In this document: piece by piece, positions 36,973 to 46,178 of the stretch
Layout: each line of letters starts with the position of its first letter
Numbering within the stretch: position 1 is the stretch's first letter
NCBI RefSeq assembly: GCF_051195235.1
Contig: NZ_JBNFZM010000007.1
Coordinates: forward strand, 136,323 to 200,322
DNA length: 64,000 bases
Origin: Tateyamaria sp947503385
GTDB taxonomy: Bacteria > Pseudomonadota > Alphaproteobacteria > Rhodobacterales > Rhodobacteraceae
Reading direction: 5' to 3'
Position numbers and translations under genes: made by a program
The notes under the pieces: model-generated
The model's input: only the letters and a program-made list of their open reading frames with translations
The model's database searches: none
Told to the model about the DNA's origin: nothing

Positions 36973-37959
36973 ATGTTCAATGCACTGGTGGTCAATAAGG
37001 ATGAAGACAGCGGCAAGACCTCTGCTGCGGTGACCGAGCTGTCATTGGACGATCTTCCCGCAGGCGAAGTGACCGTTGCCGTCGAATATTCGACGGTGAA
37101 CTACAAGGACGGACTGTGCATCGGGCCGGGTGGCGGTCTGGTGCGGAACTATCCGCATGTGCCGGGCATCGATTTTGCGGGCACCGTCGAGGCGTCGGAT
37201 GATGATCGCTACACGCCCGGTGACAAGGTTGTCCTGACCGGCTGGCGCGTGGGCGAGGCGCATTGGGGTGGCTATGCGCAAAAGGCGCGGGTCAAGGCGG
37301 ACTGGCTGGTGCCACTGCCTGCGGGGCTGGACACGCGGCAGGCGATGGCGGTGGGCACCGCCGGGTTCACCGCCATGCTGGCTGTCATGGCGCTCGAAGA
37401 TCACGGGCTGAAAGGTGGTCCGGTGTTGGTCACCGGGGCCGCGGGCGGTGTGGGGTCTGTCGCGACCGCAATCCTTGCCAATCTGGGCCATGAGGTTGCG
37501 GGTGTGACCGGGCGGCCCGAGACTGCGGATTATCTGACCTCACTTGGGGCCACGCAGATTGTGGCACGCGAAGAGCTGAACGAGACCACCAAACGCCCGC
37601 TCGAAGGCGAAACATGGGGCGGCTGCGTGGACGCGGTTGGTGGCGCAATGCTGGCGCGGCTGCTGGGCCAGATGCAATACGGCGCGAGCGTTGCTGCCGT
37701 TGGGCTGGCCGGTGGGGCAGGCTTGCCCGCCACTGTCATTCCCTTTTTGTTGCGCGGCGTGAACCTTTTGGGCATCGACAGCGTCATGCAGCCCTATGAC
37801 AACCGGGTTCGCGCATGGGAGCGGATCGCCAAGGACCTGCCGATGGACAAGCTGGAGGCGATGGTGCAACCCGCGACCCTGTCTGACCTGCCGCAACTGG
37901 GTGCCGACATTCTCAAAGGTCAGGTCAAGGGCCGCGCGGTTGTGGATGTGAACGCCTAG
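36973..37959 (+). CDS. acuI: Acryloyl-CoA reductase AcuI
   Basis: 328 residues, a medium-chain reductase of the YhdH/AcuI group with no zinc ligands. Reduces acryloyl-CoA to propionyl-CoA with NADPH, removing a toxic product of DMSP and acrylate use. Typical stretches are STVNYKDGLCIGPGG, HVPGIDFAGTVEAS, the cofactor loop VTGAAGGVGSVA and GIDSVMQPYDNRVRAWERI. GGAGAG before ATG 36973 supports the start; ATG 36961 is the alternative. dmdA-acuI is a known order in roseobacters. Its stop codon is shared with the convergent gene (CTAG 37956-37959). Confidence 0.93.
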   Translation: MFNALVVNKDEDSGKTSAAVTELSLDDLPAGEVTVAVEYSTVNYKDGLCIGPGGGLVRNYPHVPGIDFAGTVEASDDDRYTPGDKVVLTGWRVGEAHWGGYAQKARVKADWLVPLPAGLDTRQAMAVGTAGFTAMLAVMALEDHGLKGGPVLVTGAAGGVGSVATAILANLGHEVAGVTGRPETADYLTSLGATQIVAREELNETTKRPLEGETWGGCVDAVGGAMLARLLGQMQYGASVAAVGLAGGAGLPATVIPFLLRGVNLLGIDSVMQPYDNRVRAWERIAKDLPMDKLEAMVQPATLSDLPQLGADILKGQVKGRAVVDVNA

Positions 37960-38243
37960 GACGGCAACGGCAACTGCTGGCGTGTCACCAGTCCGACGCC
38001 TCCACCAATCAACTGGGCGGCGGCGGCGGGCAGACCACCGAAGAGCAGGATAATCATATAGGCCAGCCCATCCCAACCGGATGCTTGGGTCGCCGCCATA
38101 AACAGGCCCAGCGACACCACCGCAATCAGACCCAGCACGGACCAGAACAGTGGCTTTGCGCGCAGATGCACGGTGAGCCACCCAAAAACACCTGCGACGA
38201 GGGCAATCCCGGCTGGGATGGCAAACATGGTCATATCACTCAT
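37956..38243 (-). CDS. Small membrane protein of unknown function
   Basis: 95 residues with three hydrophobic segments: IPAGIALVAGVFGWLTVHL, VLGLIAVVSLGLFMA and MIILLFGGLPAAAAQLIGGG. AAGGAGCAAG before ATG 38243 supports the start. Two palindromic sites lie just upstream, so it is probably repressed by a TetR-type protein encoded elsewhere. No family recognised. Confidence 0.65.
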   Translation of the reverse strand: MSDMTMFAIPAGIALVAGVFGWLTVHLRAKPLFWSVLGLIAVVSLGLFMAATQASGWDGLAYMIILLFGGLPAAAAQLIGGGVGLVTRQQLPLPS

Positions 38244-38256
38244 TTTTCTTGCTCCT

Positions 38257-38298
38257 TGAACGATGTTCACGATTTAGGAAGAACGTGAACGTTGTTCA
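38257..38298. promoter_or_regulatory. Pair of TGAACnnnGTTCA palindromes
   Basis: TGAACGATGTTCA (38257-38269) and TGAACGTTGTTCA (38286-38298) differ only in the spacer, centres 29 bp apart. They lie immediately upstream of the ribosome site of the small membrane protein gene and about 130 bases before the HIT gene. Size and symmetry are those of TetR-family operators. Confidence 0.6.
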
Positions 38299-38424
38299 AG
38301 AAGGCGTGTGAAAATAATTTCAGACGCCTGTCTCACGACGCATAGATCGTCGCAGCAATGAGGCTGGCGCTTTTTACGATCTCCGTTAGGGTGCCGCGAC
38401 ATCAGCGACAAAAGAGGGCAGGTC

Positions 38425-38841
38425 ATGACCGCCTATGACGACCAGAACATCTTTGCCAAGATCCTGCGGGGCGAAATTCCAAACGTGACCGTCTATGAAG
38501 ATGACGACACGTTGTGTTTTATGGATATTATGCCACGCACGGATGGGCATTGCCTTGTGATCCCCAAGACACCGTGCCGGAACGTGCTGGATGCGAGCGA
38601 CGCGCAACTGGCCGCGGTGATGCGGACGGTCAGACGGGTGGCCCGTGCCGCCAAGGCCGGATTTGACGCAGACGGGATCACCTTGCAGCAGTTCAACGAG
38701 ACGGCAGGCGGGCAGGAAGTGTTTCACCTGCATTTTCACATCCATCCAAGGCACGAAGGCGTCGCGATGCGCCCGCCGGGCACCATGGGGGATATGGACG
38801 CGATCAAGGCCCATGCGGAGAAAATCCGCGCGGCCCTCTAG
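38425..38841 (+). CDS. HIT-family nucleotide hydrolase/transferase
   Basis: 138 residues. The catalytic triad is His103, His105 and His107 in VFHLHFHIHPRH; IFAKILRGEIPN and the central TDGHCLVIPK are typical of the HinT branch (purine nucleoside phosphoramidases). GGGCAGGTC before the ATG supports the start. It stands alone. Confidence 0.92.
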   Translation: MTAYDDQNIFAKILRGEIPNVTVYEDDDTLCFMDIMPRTDGHCLVIPKTPCRNVLDASDAQLAAVMRTVRRVARAAKAGFDADGITLQQFNETAGGQEVFHLHFHIHPRHEGVAMRPPGTMGDMDAIKAHAEKIRAAL

Positions 38842-38895
38842 TTCAATACAAAAGGGGCGCCGGTCGGGCGCCCCTGCCGCATTCAGGTGCCGGTC

Positions 38896-40734
38896 TTATT
38901 CGGCGGGTTGCCCCACCACGTCGCCCGCCTTGGCACGGCGGCTGTCGTTGAACAGCGCCTTGATCAGCGACACCATCATCAGCACCATGACGATGGTAAA
39001 GGGCAGGGCGCCGATGATCATCGCGTCTTGCAGCGAGGCCAGCGGATCACCGCCACGGCCCGAGGCACCCGCGATGATCAAACCGCCAATCACGCCGGTC
39101 ATGATCAGGCCCCAGATGATCCGGTGCTTGACGCCGGTTTCCTGCGCGCCGCCCGACATGATCGTGTTCATCACAAGGATGCCCGAATCCGCCGAGGTGA
39201 CGAGGAAGGTCATGATCAGCACCACGCACATCACGGTAATCGCTGACAGGAAACCGCCCTCGATCATGTAGCTGAGGGTGACAAACAGCTTGTTGGTGTT
39301 GGACGCGCCAATGATGGCGCCCTCTGCCACGCCTTGCAGTTCCAGATCAATTGCGGTGCCGCCCAAGATGGTCATCCACGCAAAGCACACCAGCGCCGGG
39401 GCGAAGACACAGCCGAGAATGAATTCCCGGATTGTCCGGCCCTTGGAGATGCGCGCGAGGAACAATCCGACAAAGGGCGAGAACGCGATCCACCATGCCC
39501 AGTAGAACGTCGTCCACCCCGATTGCCAGCCAAACAGACGACCTTCGGTGCCCGCCGCATAGGCTGCGGCCTGTGCCTCGGGTGCGAGCGCTGCCGCGGC
39601 CCCTTCGAGCCCGCCGGTAAAGCCGTCAAGGCTGCCCCATGCATTCGTTGCTCCGCCATAGAGGTCGGTGGCAAGGGGGGCTGCCGCCTCTGGCAGATTG
39701 GCGGTGAACGCCTCTTCGCTCAGCGGGCTGTAGGCCTCAAAACTCAACGGAATGAACTGGATGATATAGTCCACCAGCGCTGTGCCGTAGGTTGTCATCG
39801 CGAACATGAAACTGCCGAAGATGACAAATGTCATCAGCAGGATGATGGACAGGACGAGGTTGAGGTTCGACAGGTATTTGATGCCGCGGCCCACGCCTGA
39901 CACCGCAGACAGGATCGACAGGAACATGATGACGGCCAGTGCGGACAACAGGCCGACCGTGGACGGCGTCGGCGGCGCGTCACCTTCGGCGACACCCATC
40001 AGCCATCCCATACCGGTGACGGCATAGACCCCGTCGACAAACTGGCTGACGCCGTAGCCGATGGTGACGGACACGCCAAGGATCGTGGCCACAACGCCCA
40101 GCACGTCAACGATGTGACCCACGATGCCATTGGCGACCTTGCCCAGAATGGGTGTCAGCGCCGACCGAATGGTCAGCGGCATGTCCCGCGTATAGGCGTA
40201 ATAGGCGAGGCTCAGCCCGGTCACCACATAGATGGCCCACGCGTGAAATCCGTAGTGAAGGAACGTGTAGCGATAGGCTGACGTCAGCGCTTCGGGTGAA
40301 TTGCCCGCGACGTTGCCTGCCACCGTTTCAGGGTTTGACCCCCACAGACCCAGCGGTTCGGCGGTGGCAAAGACCATCAGGCCAACGCCCAGACCTGCGC
40401 CGAACATCATGGAGAACCATGAAAAGTTGGAAAACTCGGGTACAGTGTCATGCCCGCCCAACTTTCGCTTGCCCGTCGGCAGGATTGCCAGCGCAAACAG
40501 GAAGAAGGCGAAACAGCCGACCGAGATGATGTAAAAGGCGTTAAAGCCCTGCAACAACGCCCAGTTCCAACTGTCGAGCGTGCCATTGGCGCTGACCGGA
40601 AAGATGATGGCCCACAGCACAAGAGCGACCATGATAGTCTTGGATTTGAGCGCGATGGGAAGGCTGTAGCCTTCATAAAATCCGGACTCTTGTTTGTTGA
40701 TATCAAGGTCCGTGAACGGTTCCTTTATCGCCAT
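38896..40734 (-). CDS. BCCT-family transporter 1
   Basis: 612 residues with about 12 hydrophobic segments. Family markers: NFSWFSMMFGAGLGVGLM, the tryptophan-rich box FYWAWWIAFSPFVGLFLARISKGRTIREF and LVTSADSGILVMNT. A long loop (about 330-400, rich in A/P/E) stands before the tryptophan box. BCCT carriers take up glycine betaine, DMSP, choline or carnitine. Its place beside dmdA-acuI makes DMSP or betaine a likely load, but this is inference. AGGGAGCC precedes the ATG. Confidence 0.93.
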   Translation of the reverse strand: MAIKEPFTDLDINKQESGFYEGYSLPIALKSKTIMVALVLWAIIFPVSANGTLDSWNWALLQGFNAFYIISVGCFAFFLFALAILPTGKRKLGGHDTVPEFSNFSWFSMMFGAGLGVGLMVFATAEPLGLWGSNPETVAGNVAGNSPEALTSAYRYTFLHYGFHAWAIYVVTGLSLAYYAYTRDMPLTIRSALTPILGKVANGIVGHIVDVLGVVATILGVSVTIGYGVSQFVDGVYAVTGMGWLMGVAEGDAPPTPSTVGLLSALAVIMFLSILSAVSGVGRGIKYLSNLNLVLSIILLMTFVIFGSFMFAMTTYGTALVDYIIQFIPLSFEAYSPLSEEAFTANLPEAAAPLATDLYGGATNAWGSLDGFTGGLEGAAAALAPEAQAAAYAAGTEGRLFGWQSGWTTFYWAWWIAFSPFVGLFLARISKGRTIREFILGCVFAPALVCFAWMTILGGTAIDLELQGVAEGAIIGASNTNKLFVTLSYMIEGGFLSAITVMCVVLIMTFLVTSADSGILVMNTIMSGGAQETGVKHRIIWGLIMTGVIGGLIIAGASGRGGDPLASLQDAMIIGALPFTIVMVLMMVSLIKALFNDSRRAKAGDVVGQPAE

Positions 40735-41192
40735 GTCTTGGCTCCCTGTTCTGTGTGCGGTCCGGCATCTTGCGTGTCATTGACCGTGGGCTGAGGGTAC
40801 ACGATTTCCCGCTATTCGGGAAACGCCCCTGGGACCGGGCTTGCCACGCGGTCCGTGCGATCAGGGTGACAGGGTGTGGGGCAAAGGGCCGTGGAATTAC
40901 GACGAACGGCCCCAGCGGTTTGACGCTTTTGGACGGTTTATTGGCTGTCATGGGACACGGACGCCAGACACATGCCGCCGCGATTCTCGATCGACCGCGC
41001 AGAAAGCAGGCGGCACGCTCAGCGTGAAATCGCCGCTCGCCCTGAAAACGCGGCGCCCTTTTTCACCGCACAAACAAAAACGGCGATCTGAGTCTCATTA
41101 CGACCTGAAAGGGAGTAATTAATCCTTCGTTAATCAGTGCACCCGTGGTTTCCTGTCGGTCATAAAAAAGACAAACAGGAAGGTAACCCCTT
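40735..41192. other. 458-bp divergent intergenic region
   Basis: No gene seen. It must hold the promoters of both BCCT genes. The half next to the second gene (41080-41180) is A/T-rich, with TTAAT repeated near 41118-41135 and GGAAGG before the start. The rest has average composition and no repeat I could support. Confidence 0.5.
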
Positions 41193-42866
41193 ATGAAACC
41201 CCCTTTGACGGATTTGCCGATCCGCACGGCTGATAACGGTTTTTACCGTGGCTTCAGCGTCGATGTGACGGTCGTCAGTAAAATCATCATTTCGGTCCTT
41301 GTGGTCTGGTGCATCTTTTGGCCGACACAGTCGGGCCGGGTGCTGGGTGATCTCAACTCGGTGATCCTCGCCAACTTTGCGGCGTGGTACATCTGGGTCG
41401 TGGCCTTTTTCATCATTGTCTGCCTTGGCCTTGCACTTTGGCCGACGGCGGGACGCATGAATCTGGGTCAGCCGGGTGAAAAGCCGGAATTTTCCAATTT
41501 CTCGTGGTTCTCGATGATGTTCGGTGCAGGCATCGGTGTCGGCATGTTGACATGGGCCGTGGCCGAACCCGTCGCGCATTTCGGATCGAACCCCGAAACC
41601 ATCATGGGCGTGACGACGGGTGGCGAAGCGGACAACGTGCGCATGGCCTACAAATGGTCCTTCCTGCACTGGGGCTTGGGCGCTTGGGCCTGCTACGCGG
41701 TTGCGGGACTTAGTCTTGCTTTCTTCAGCTACCGCCGCGGTCTGCCGCTGACCATCCGGTCGTCGCTGACACCGCTGTTTGGCAAGTCGCTGTCGGGCAA
41801 GGTCGGGCATCTGATCGACATCGTGGCCGTTGTGGCGACCATTCTCGGTGTGGCGCAAACGCTGGGCTTTGGCGTGGAACAATTCGTGGCAGGTCTGACC
41901 CGCATCGGGATCGGCGGCCTCATGGATGCCGAAGGCGGCGCGACATTCGTGGGCATCGTGGTGGCACTTGTGGCCATTATGGGCGCATCCACGCTTTCGG
42001 CCCTGTCAGGTGTCGGCAAGGGCATCAAGTGGTTGTCCAACATCAACATGGTGCTGTCGATTGTCCTTTTGGGCTTTTTCATCATCTTTGGCGCGACATG
42101 GTTCGGTGCGACCGCCTTTGTGGTGGGGATCTGGGACTATCTGCTCGCGCTGCCACAGATGAGCCTCAACGTCTGGTCTTCGGATGGTGTCGAAGGGTCG
42201 GAATCCTTCCTGCTGACGCAGTGGCAGGGCTGGTGGCCGGTGTTCTACTGGGCGTGGTGGATCGCCTTTGCACCCTTTGTCGGCCTGTTCCTTGCGCGCA
42301 TCTCGCGTGGGCGCAGCATCCGTGAGTTTGTGCTGGGCGCGATGATCGTGCCGTCGCTGATGTGCTTTGTCTGGTTCGCATGGGCCGGTGGCACCGCCAT
42401 TGATCTGGAACTGAACGGTGGCGCCAGTGGCGTGATCTTTGACGCGGCCAATGGCGACAAGATCTTTGCCATGACCGAGTTCATGCTGGCCCCGATTGCC
42501 GAGGCGCTGGCCTGGGGCATGGCGATGTTGATCGTTGTGCTGCTGATGACGTTCCTTGTCACCTCCGCTGACTCCGCCGTGCTGATCGTGAACACGATCA
42601 ATGCCGCCGGTGACGAAGGTCCCAAGGCGCGTCCGCACATCCTGTTCTGGGGTGGTGCGCTGGCGCTGGTTGTGGGCGGTCTGCTGATCTCTGGCGGTAC
42701 GTCGGCGATCCAGACCGCGATGGTGATCGGCGCGTTGCCCTTCAGCGTGGTGATGGTGCTGATGTGTCTGTCGCTGATCAAGGCGATCTACAACGATGGC
42801 AAACGCGAAGCCATTGGTGTGCCGACAGTGCATTCCGAGATCGAGGGTGCGACCCCCGCAGAATAG
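41193..42866 (+). CDS. BCCT-family transporter 2
   Basis: 557 residues, about 12 hydrophobic segments. NFSWFSMMFGAGIGVGML, VFYWAWWIAFAPFVGLFLARISRGRSIREF and LVTSADSAVLIVNT place it firmly in the BCCT family and show it is a paralogue of the divergent neighbour, though without the long A/P/E loop. Substrate is a quaternary ammonium or sulfonium compound; which one is unknown. GGAAGG lies about 10 bases before the ATG. Confidence 0.93.
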   Translation: MKPPLTDLPIRTADNGFYRGFSVDVTVVSKIIISVLVVWCIFWPTQSGRVLGDLNSVILANFAAWYIWVVAFFIIVCLGLALWPTAGRMNLGQPGEKPEFSNFSWFSMMFGAGIGVGMLTWAVAEPVAHFGSNPETIMGVTTGGEADNVRMAYKWSFLHWGLGAWACYAVAGLSLAFFSYRRGLPLTIRSSLTPLFGKSLSGKVGHLIDIVAVVATILGVAQTLGFGVEQFVAGLTRIGIGGLMDAEGGATFVGIVVALVAIMGASTLSALSGVGKGIKWLSNINMVLSIVLLGFFIIFGATWFGATAFVVGIWDYLLALPQMSLNVWSSDGVEGSESFLLTQWQGWWPVFYWAWWIAFAPFVGLFLARISRGRSIREFVLGAMIVPSLMCFVWFAWAGGTAIDLELNGGASGVIFDAANGDKIFAMTEFMLAPIAEALAWGMAMLIVVLLMTFLVTSADSAVLIVNTINAAGDEGPKARPHILFWGGALALVVGGLLISGGTSAIQTAMVIGALPFSVVMVLMCLSLIKAIYNDGKREAIGVPTVHSEIEGATPAE

Positions 42867-43011
42867 GCGGACCGCCCTTGGCAACAGAAACAGGCCCCGG
42901 CGCGGCAGTGCCGGGGCCATTTCTTTGCGATGACCTTGGGTAAAGTCCCCGTGGCTTGATCCATATCCGCACGCCCTACGTAAGATTACCAAACAGTTAC
43001 GGAAACCGAGA

Positions 43012-44430
43012 GTGAGCAGCTCCCCCATTATCATGTGGTTCCGGCGCGACCTGCGTCTGAGCGACCACACCGCCTTTGCCGCCGCCTGCAAAACGGGGCG
43101 GCCCGTGATCCCTGTTGTCATCCGCGATGACAGTATCAACGATCTGGGCGCAGCCCCAAAATGGCGCTGGGGCCTGGGTGCGGCGCATGTGGCCCAATCG
43201 CTCGAAGCCAAGGGCAGTCGGCTGATCTGCCGGTCGGGCGACGCACTGACGGTTCTGCAAGCGCTGATCAAGGATACAGGGGCAGGGGCCGTCTATTGGT
43301 CCCGGCTGTATGATCCGCAGGCGGTGGTGCGCGACACTCAGATCAAGGCGCGCCTGAAAGAGGCGGATATCGACGCGCGCAGCTACGGCGGGCACCTGAT
43401 GTTCGAGCCGTGGACAACCGAGACCAAGACCGGCGGCTTTTACAAGGTCTACACCCCGTTCTGGCGCGCGGTGAAAGACCGCGATGTCGACGTGCCGCTG
43501 CCCACGCCGGGCAAGGTGCCCACACCCGAGACGTGGCCGGGCAGTGAGGACATCATGGACTGGGATCTTGGCCGCGACATGCGCCGTGGGGCAGAGATCG
43601 TGCGCCCCTTTGTGCGCTTGGGCGAAGACGCGGCACGCGACCGCTTGGGTTATTTCACGGACGAGCTGATCGCAGGCTATGATGCAGGGCGCGACCTGCC
43701 TGCCGCTGACCGCACGTCGAACCTCAGCGAAAACCTCGCCTTGGGAGAGATCAGCCCGCACCAATGCTGGCACGCAGGTTTTGCGGCACTCCAAGAGGGC
43801 AAAGCGGGGGCGGAGACGTTTCTCAAGGAACTGGTGTGGCGCGAATTCGCCTATCACCTGATGCATCACACGCCGCATATTCTGGCCGACAACTGGAAAC
43901 CCGACTGGGACGCCTTTCCTTGGAACACCGATGAGGACACCGAAGAGGTCACGGCTTGGAAACAGGGGCGCACGGGTATCCAGTTTGTCGATGCCTCCCT
44001 GCGCGAGATGTACGTAACGGGCCGGATGCACAATCGCGGTCGCATGATCGTGGCAAGTTATCTGACCAAGCACCTGTTGACTGACTGGCGGATTGGCCAA
44101 AAATGGTTCGAAGACTGCCTGATCGACTGGGACCCGGCCTCGAATGCGATGGGCTGGCAGTGGTCTGCGGGATCGGGGCCGGATGCGACACCCTATTTCC
44201 GGGTGTTCAACCCGGTCACGCAGCTTGATAAATTCGACAAGAACCGCGCCTATGTCAGCCGCTGGATCGCCGAGGGGCGCAGCAATCCGCACGAGGACGC
44301 ACTGGACTATTTCGATGCCATACCGCGCGCATGGGGTTTGTCGCCGTCCGATACCTATCCCGCCCCGATTGTGGCTGCGGACGAAGGTCGCAAACGCGCG
44401 CTAAGCGCTTATGAAAACCGAGATTTTTGA
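43012..44430 (+). CDS. phrB: Deoxyribodipyrimidine photolyase
   Basis: 472 residues. N-terminal antenna-chromophore domain starting IIMWFRRDLRLSDHTA; C-terminal FAD domain with MHNRGRMIVASYLTKHLLTDW, IDWDPASNAMGWQWSAGSGPD and RVFNPVTQLDKFD. Class I CPD photolyase, repairing UV-induced dimers with blue light. The start appears to be GTG at 43012; the first in-frame ATG (43033) would cut into the first strand. The cfa gene follows closely. Confidence 0.93.
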   Translation: MSSSPIIMWFRRDLRLSDHTAFAAACKTGRPVIPVVIRDDSINDLGAAPKWRWGLGAAHVAQSLEAKGSRLICRSGDALTVLQALIKDTGAGAVYWSRLYDPQAVVRDTQIKARLKEADIDARSYGGHLMFEPWTTETKTGGFYKVYTPFWRAVKDRDVDVPLPTPGKVPTPETWPGSEDIMDWDLGRDMRRGAEIVRPFVRLGEDAARDRLGYFTDELIAGYDAGRDLPAADRTSNLSENLALGEISPHQCWHAGFAALQEGKAGAETFLKELVWREFAYHLMHHTPHILADNWKPDWDAFPWNTDEDTEEVTAWKQGRTGIQFVDASLREMYVTGRMHNRGRMIVASYLTKHLLTDWRIGQKWFEDCLIDWDPASNAMGWQWSAGSGPDATPYFRVFNPVTQLDKFDKNRAYVSRWIAEGRSNPHEDALDYFDAIPRAWGLSPSDTYPAPIVAADEGRKRALSAYENRDF

Positions 44431-44504
44431 ATGAGGACGGCTCCGAACGGTTGCGTCCGCCAGACTGTCCAGTTAGCCTGACAGTCATGCTGATGGGAGA
44501 GAGC

Positions 44505-45713
44505 ATGATCCTGACCAACACTGATGGCCAAAGCCATCTGCCGCGCTATTTTGCCCGCGTTTTTTCCATGGCGCAGAATACAAATACCGGGCGGCTCGAC
44601 TTTGTGTTGCCCGATGGCCGAACCTTTCGGGTCGAGGGGCCAAATCCCGGACCTGTGGCCGCGGTGCACATCCACAACAAAGACCTGTTTGCCCGGCTGA
44701 TCCGCGAGGGCGATCTGGGTTTCTGTGACGCTTATCTCGACGAATGGTGGAGCACGCCGGACCTTCAGGCCTTTATGGATTGGGTCCACGCCGACAACGA
44801 AGACATCTATGATGGTTTTCCGGGCATGGGGCTAGTGCGCCGCTTTGAAAAGTTCCGGTTCTGGTTGCAGCGCAATCACAAGGAACAGGCGCGCAAGAAC
44901 ATCAGCTATCACTACGATCTGGGCAACGATTTCTATAGCCTCTGGCTGGACGAGACGATGACCTATTCCTCGGCCCTGTTCGAGACCGGACAGGAAAGCC
45001 ATGAGGCCGCCCAAATCGCCAAATATGCCAGCATGGTGGACCAGATGGGGGCCCAGCCGGGGGATCACATTCTGGAAATCGGCTGCGGCTGGGGCGGGTT
45101 TGCGGAATACGCAGCCAAGGAACGCGGTCTCAAGGTCACGGGCCTGACCATCAGCGAAGAACAGTTTAAGTACGCTCAGAAACGCATTGAAAAAGCAGGT
45201 CTTTCCGGTCAGGTCGAATTCAAGTTGCAGGATTACCGGGATGAACGTGGCACCTATGATGGCATCGCCTCGATCGAGATGTTCGAAGCCGTGGGCCAGA
45301 AATACTGGCCGACCTACTTTGAGACAGTGCGCGAACGGCTCAAACCCGGCAAGAACGCCACGCTCCAGATCATCACCGTCACCGACAGACGCTGGGATGT
45401 ATACCAGCGAGGCGTGGATTTCATTCAGAAATACATCTTTCCGGGCGGGATGCTGCCCAGCCCCTCTGCCTTGCGCACGCAGGTGCAAAAGGCGGGACTG
45501 GCGGTGGAGCGGTCCGTGGAATTCGGTCAAAGCTACAACATCACGCTGCGCCGCTGGCACGAGACGTTCAACGAAAAGTGGGACCAGATCGCCGATATGG
45601 GATTTGACAGCCGCTTTCGCCGGATGTGGAATTTTTACCTCACCTCTTGCGCGGCCACGTTCGAAAGTGCCAACTGCGACGTAACGCAGATCACAATCAA
45701 ACGTCTCGGATAA
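44505..45713 (+). CDS. cfa: Cyclopropane-fatty-acyl-phospholipid synthase family methyltransferase
   Basis: 402 residues. SAM site ILEIGCGWGGFAEYA; family stretches ISYHYDLGNDFYSLWLDETMTYSSALF, then SIEMFEAVG and FIQKYIFPGGMLPS. Adds a methylene from S-adenosylmethionine to membrane unsaturated fatty acids. Several in-frame ATGs (44487, 44493, 44505) precede the conserved part; 44505 is chosen because GGGAGAG stands before it, although the spacing is short. Part of a same-strand series phrB-cfa-trgA-trgB-cysK. Confidence 0.9.
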   Translation: MILTNTDGQSHLPRYFARVFSMAQNTNTGRLDFVLPDGRTFRVEGPNPGPVAAVHIHNKDLFARLIREGDLGFCDAYLDEWWSTPDLQAFMDWVHADNEDIYDGFPGMGLVRRFEKFRFWLQRNHKEQARKNISYHYDLGNDFYSLWLDETMTYSSALFETGQESHEAAQIAKYASMVDQMGAQPGDHILEIGCGWGGFAEYAAKERGLKVTGLTISEEQFKYAQKRIEKAGLSGQVEFKLQDYRDERGTYDGIASIEMFEAVGQKYWPTYFETVRERLKPGKNATLQIITVTDRRWDVYQRGVDFIQKYIFPGGMLPSPSALRTQVQKAGLAVERSVEFGQSYNITLRRWHETFNEKWDQIADMGFDSRFRRMWNFYLTSCAATFESANCDVTQITIKRLG

Positions 45714-45732
45714 ACCATGATGGATTACGCCA

Positions 45733-46173
45733 ATGCCTGACGCAGCCAAACTGGTTGGCGCAATGGGGTTGGCGATCCTCGCTTTTGTCGTGTCAGGCAT
45801 GGTGATGCGCCTGTTCGAAGAGGACACCAATTTTGGCTGGTTCGTTCATGTGAACGTTCTGTTGGGTCTTGCCGTGGGTTGGGTGTTCATCGGACGGCGC
45901 GCGGGACGGGGCTGGACATCTGCCGTCAATGTGGGCCTGACGGGCGGCGTTGTGCTGGTGTTCTGGGGCCTGTTCATCCAGTCCTGCAACGAGATGACGC
46001 GCCTTGCGATGAAGAACCGCTATGACGGTGCGGGCGAGGCGCTGACAGCCGTGTTCGAGATCGGCGCAGAATGGGTGATCCTGATGTCGACCATTCAAAT
46101 CTGGGGAACCGTGGCAATCGGGGGCGTCCTGACCGGGATCGCAACCGAAATTGCCTGGCGCAGATGGCGCTGA
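45733..46173 (+). CDS. trgA: TrgA-family membrane protein (tellurite resistance locus)
   Basis: 146 residues with four hydrophobic segments, ending IATEIAWRRWR. It matches the TrgA proteins of Rhodobacteraceae, first described in the trgAB-cysK tellurite resistance locus of Rhodobacter sphaeroides; the same order trgA-trgB-cysK is present here. Its own molecular role is not known. The next gene starts 6 bases after the stop or overlaps it. Confidence 0.85.
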   Translation: MPDAAKLVGAMGLAILAFVVSGMVMRLFEEDTNFGWFVHVNVLLGLAVGWVFIGRRAGRGWTSAVNVGLTGGVVLVFWGLFIQSCNEMTRLAMKNRYDGAGEALTAVFEIGAEWVILMSTIQIWGTVAIGGVLTGIATEIAWRRWR

Positions 46174-46178
46174 CGCGC

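Noticed and set aside
38257..38298. Alphaproteobacterial LexA box (GTTC-N7-GTTC)
   Set aside because: The sites are inverted TGAAC/GTTCA with a 3-base spacer, not the direct GTTC repeats with 7-base spacing, and no SOS gene is adjacent.
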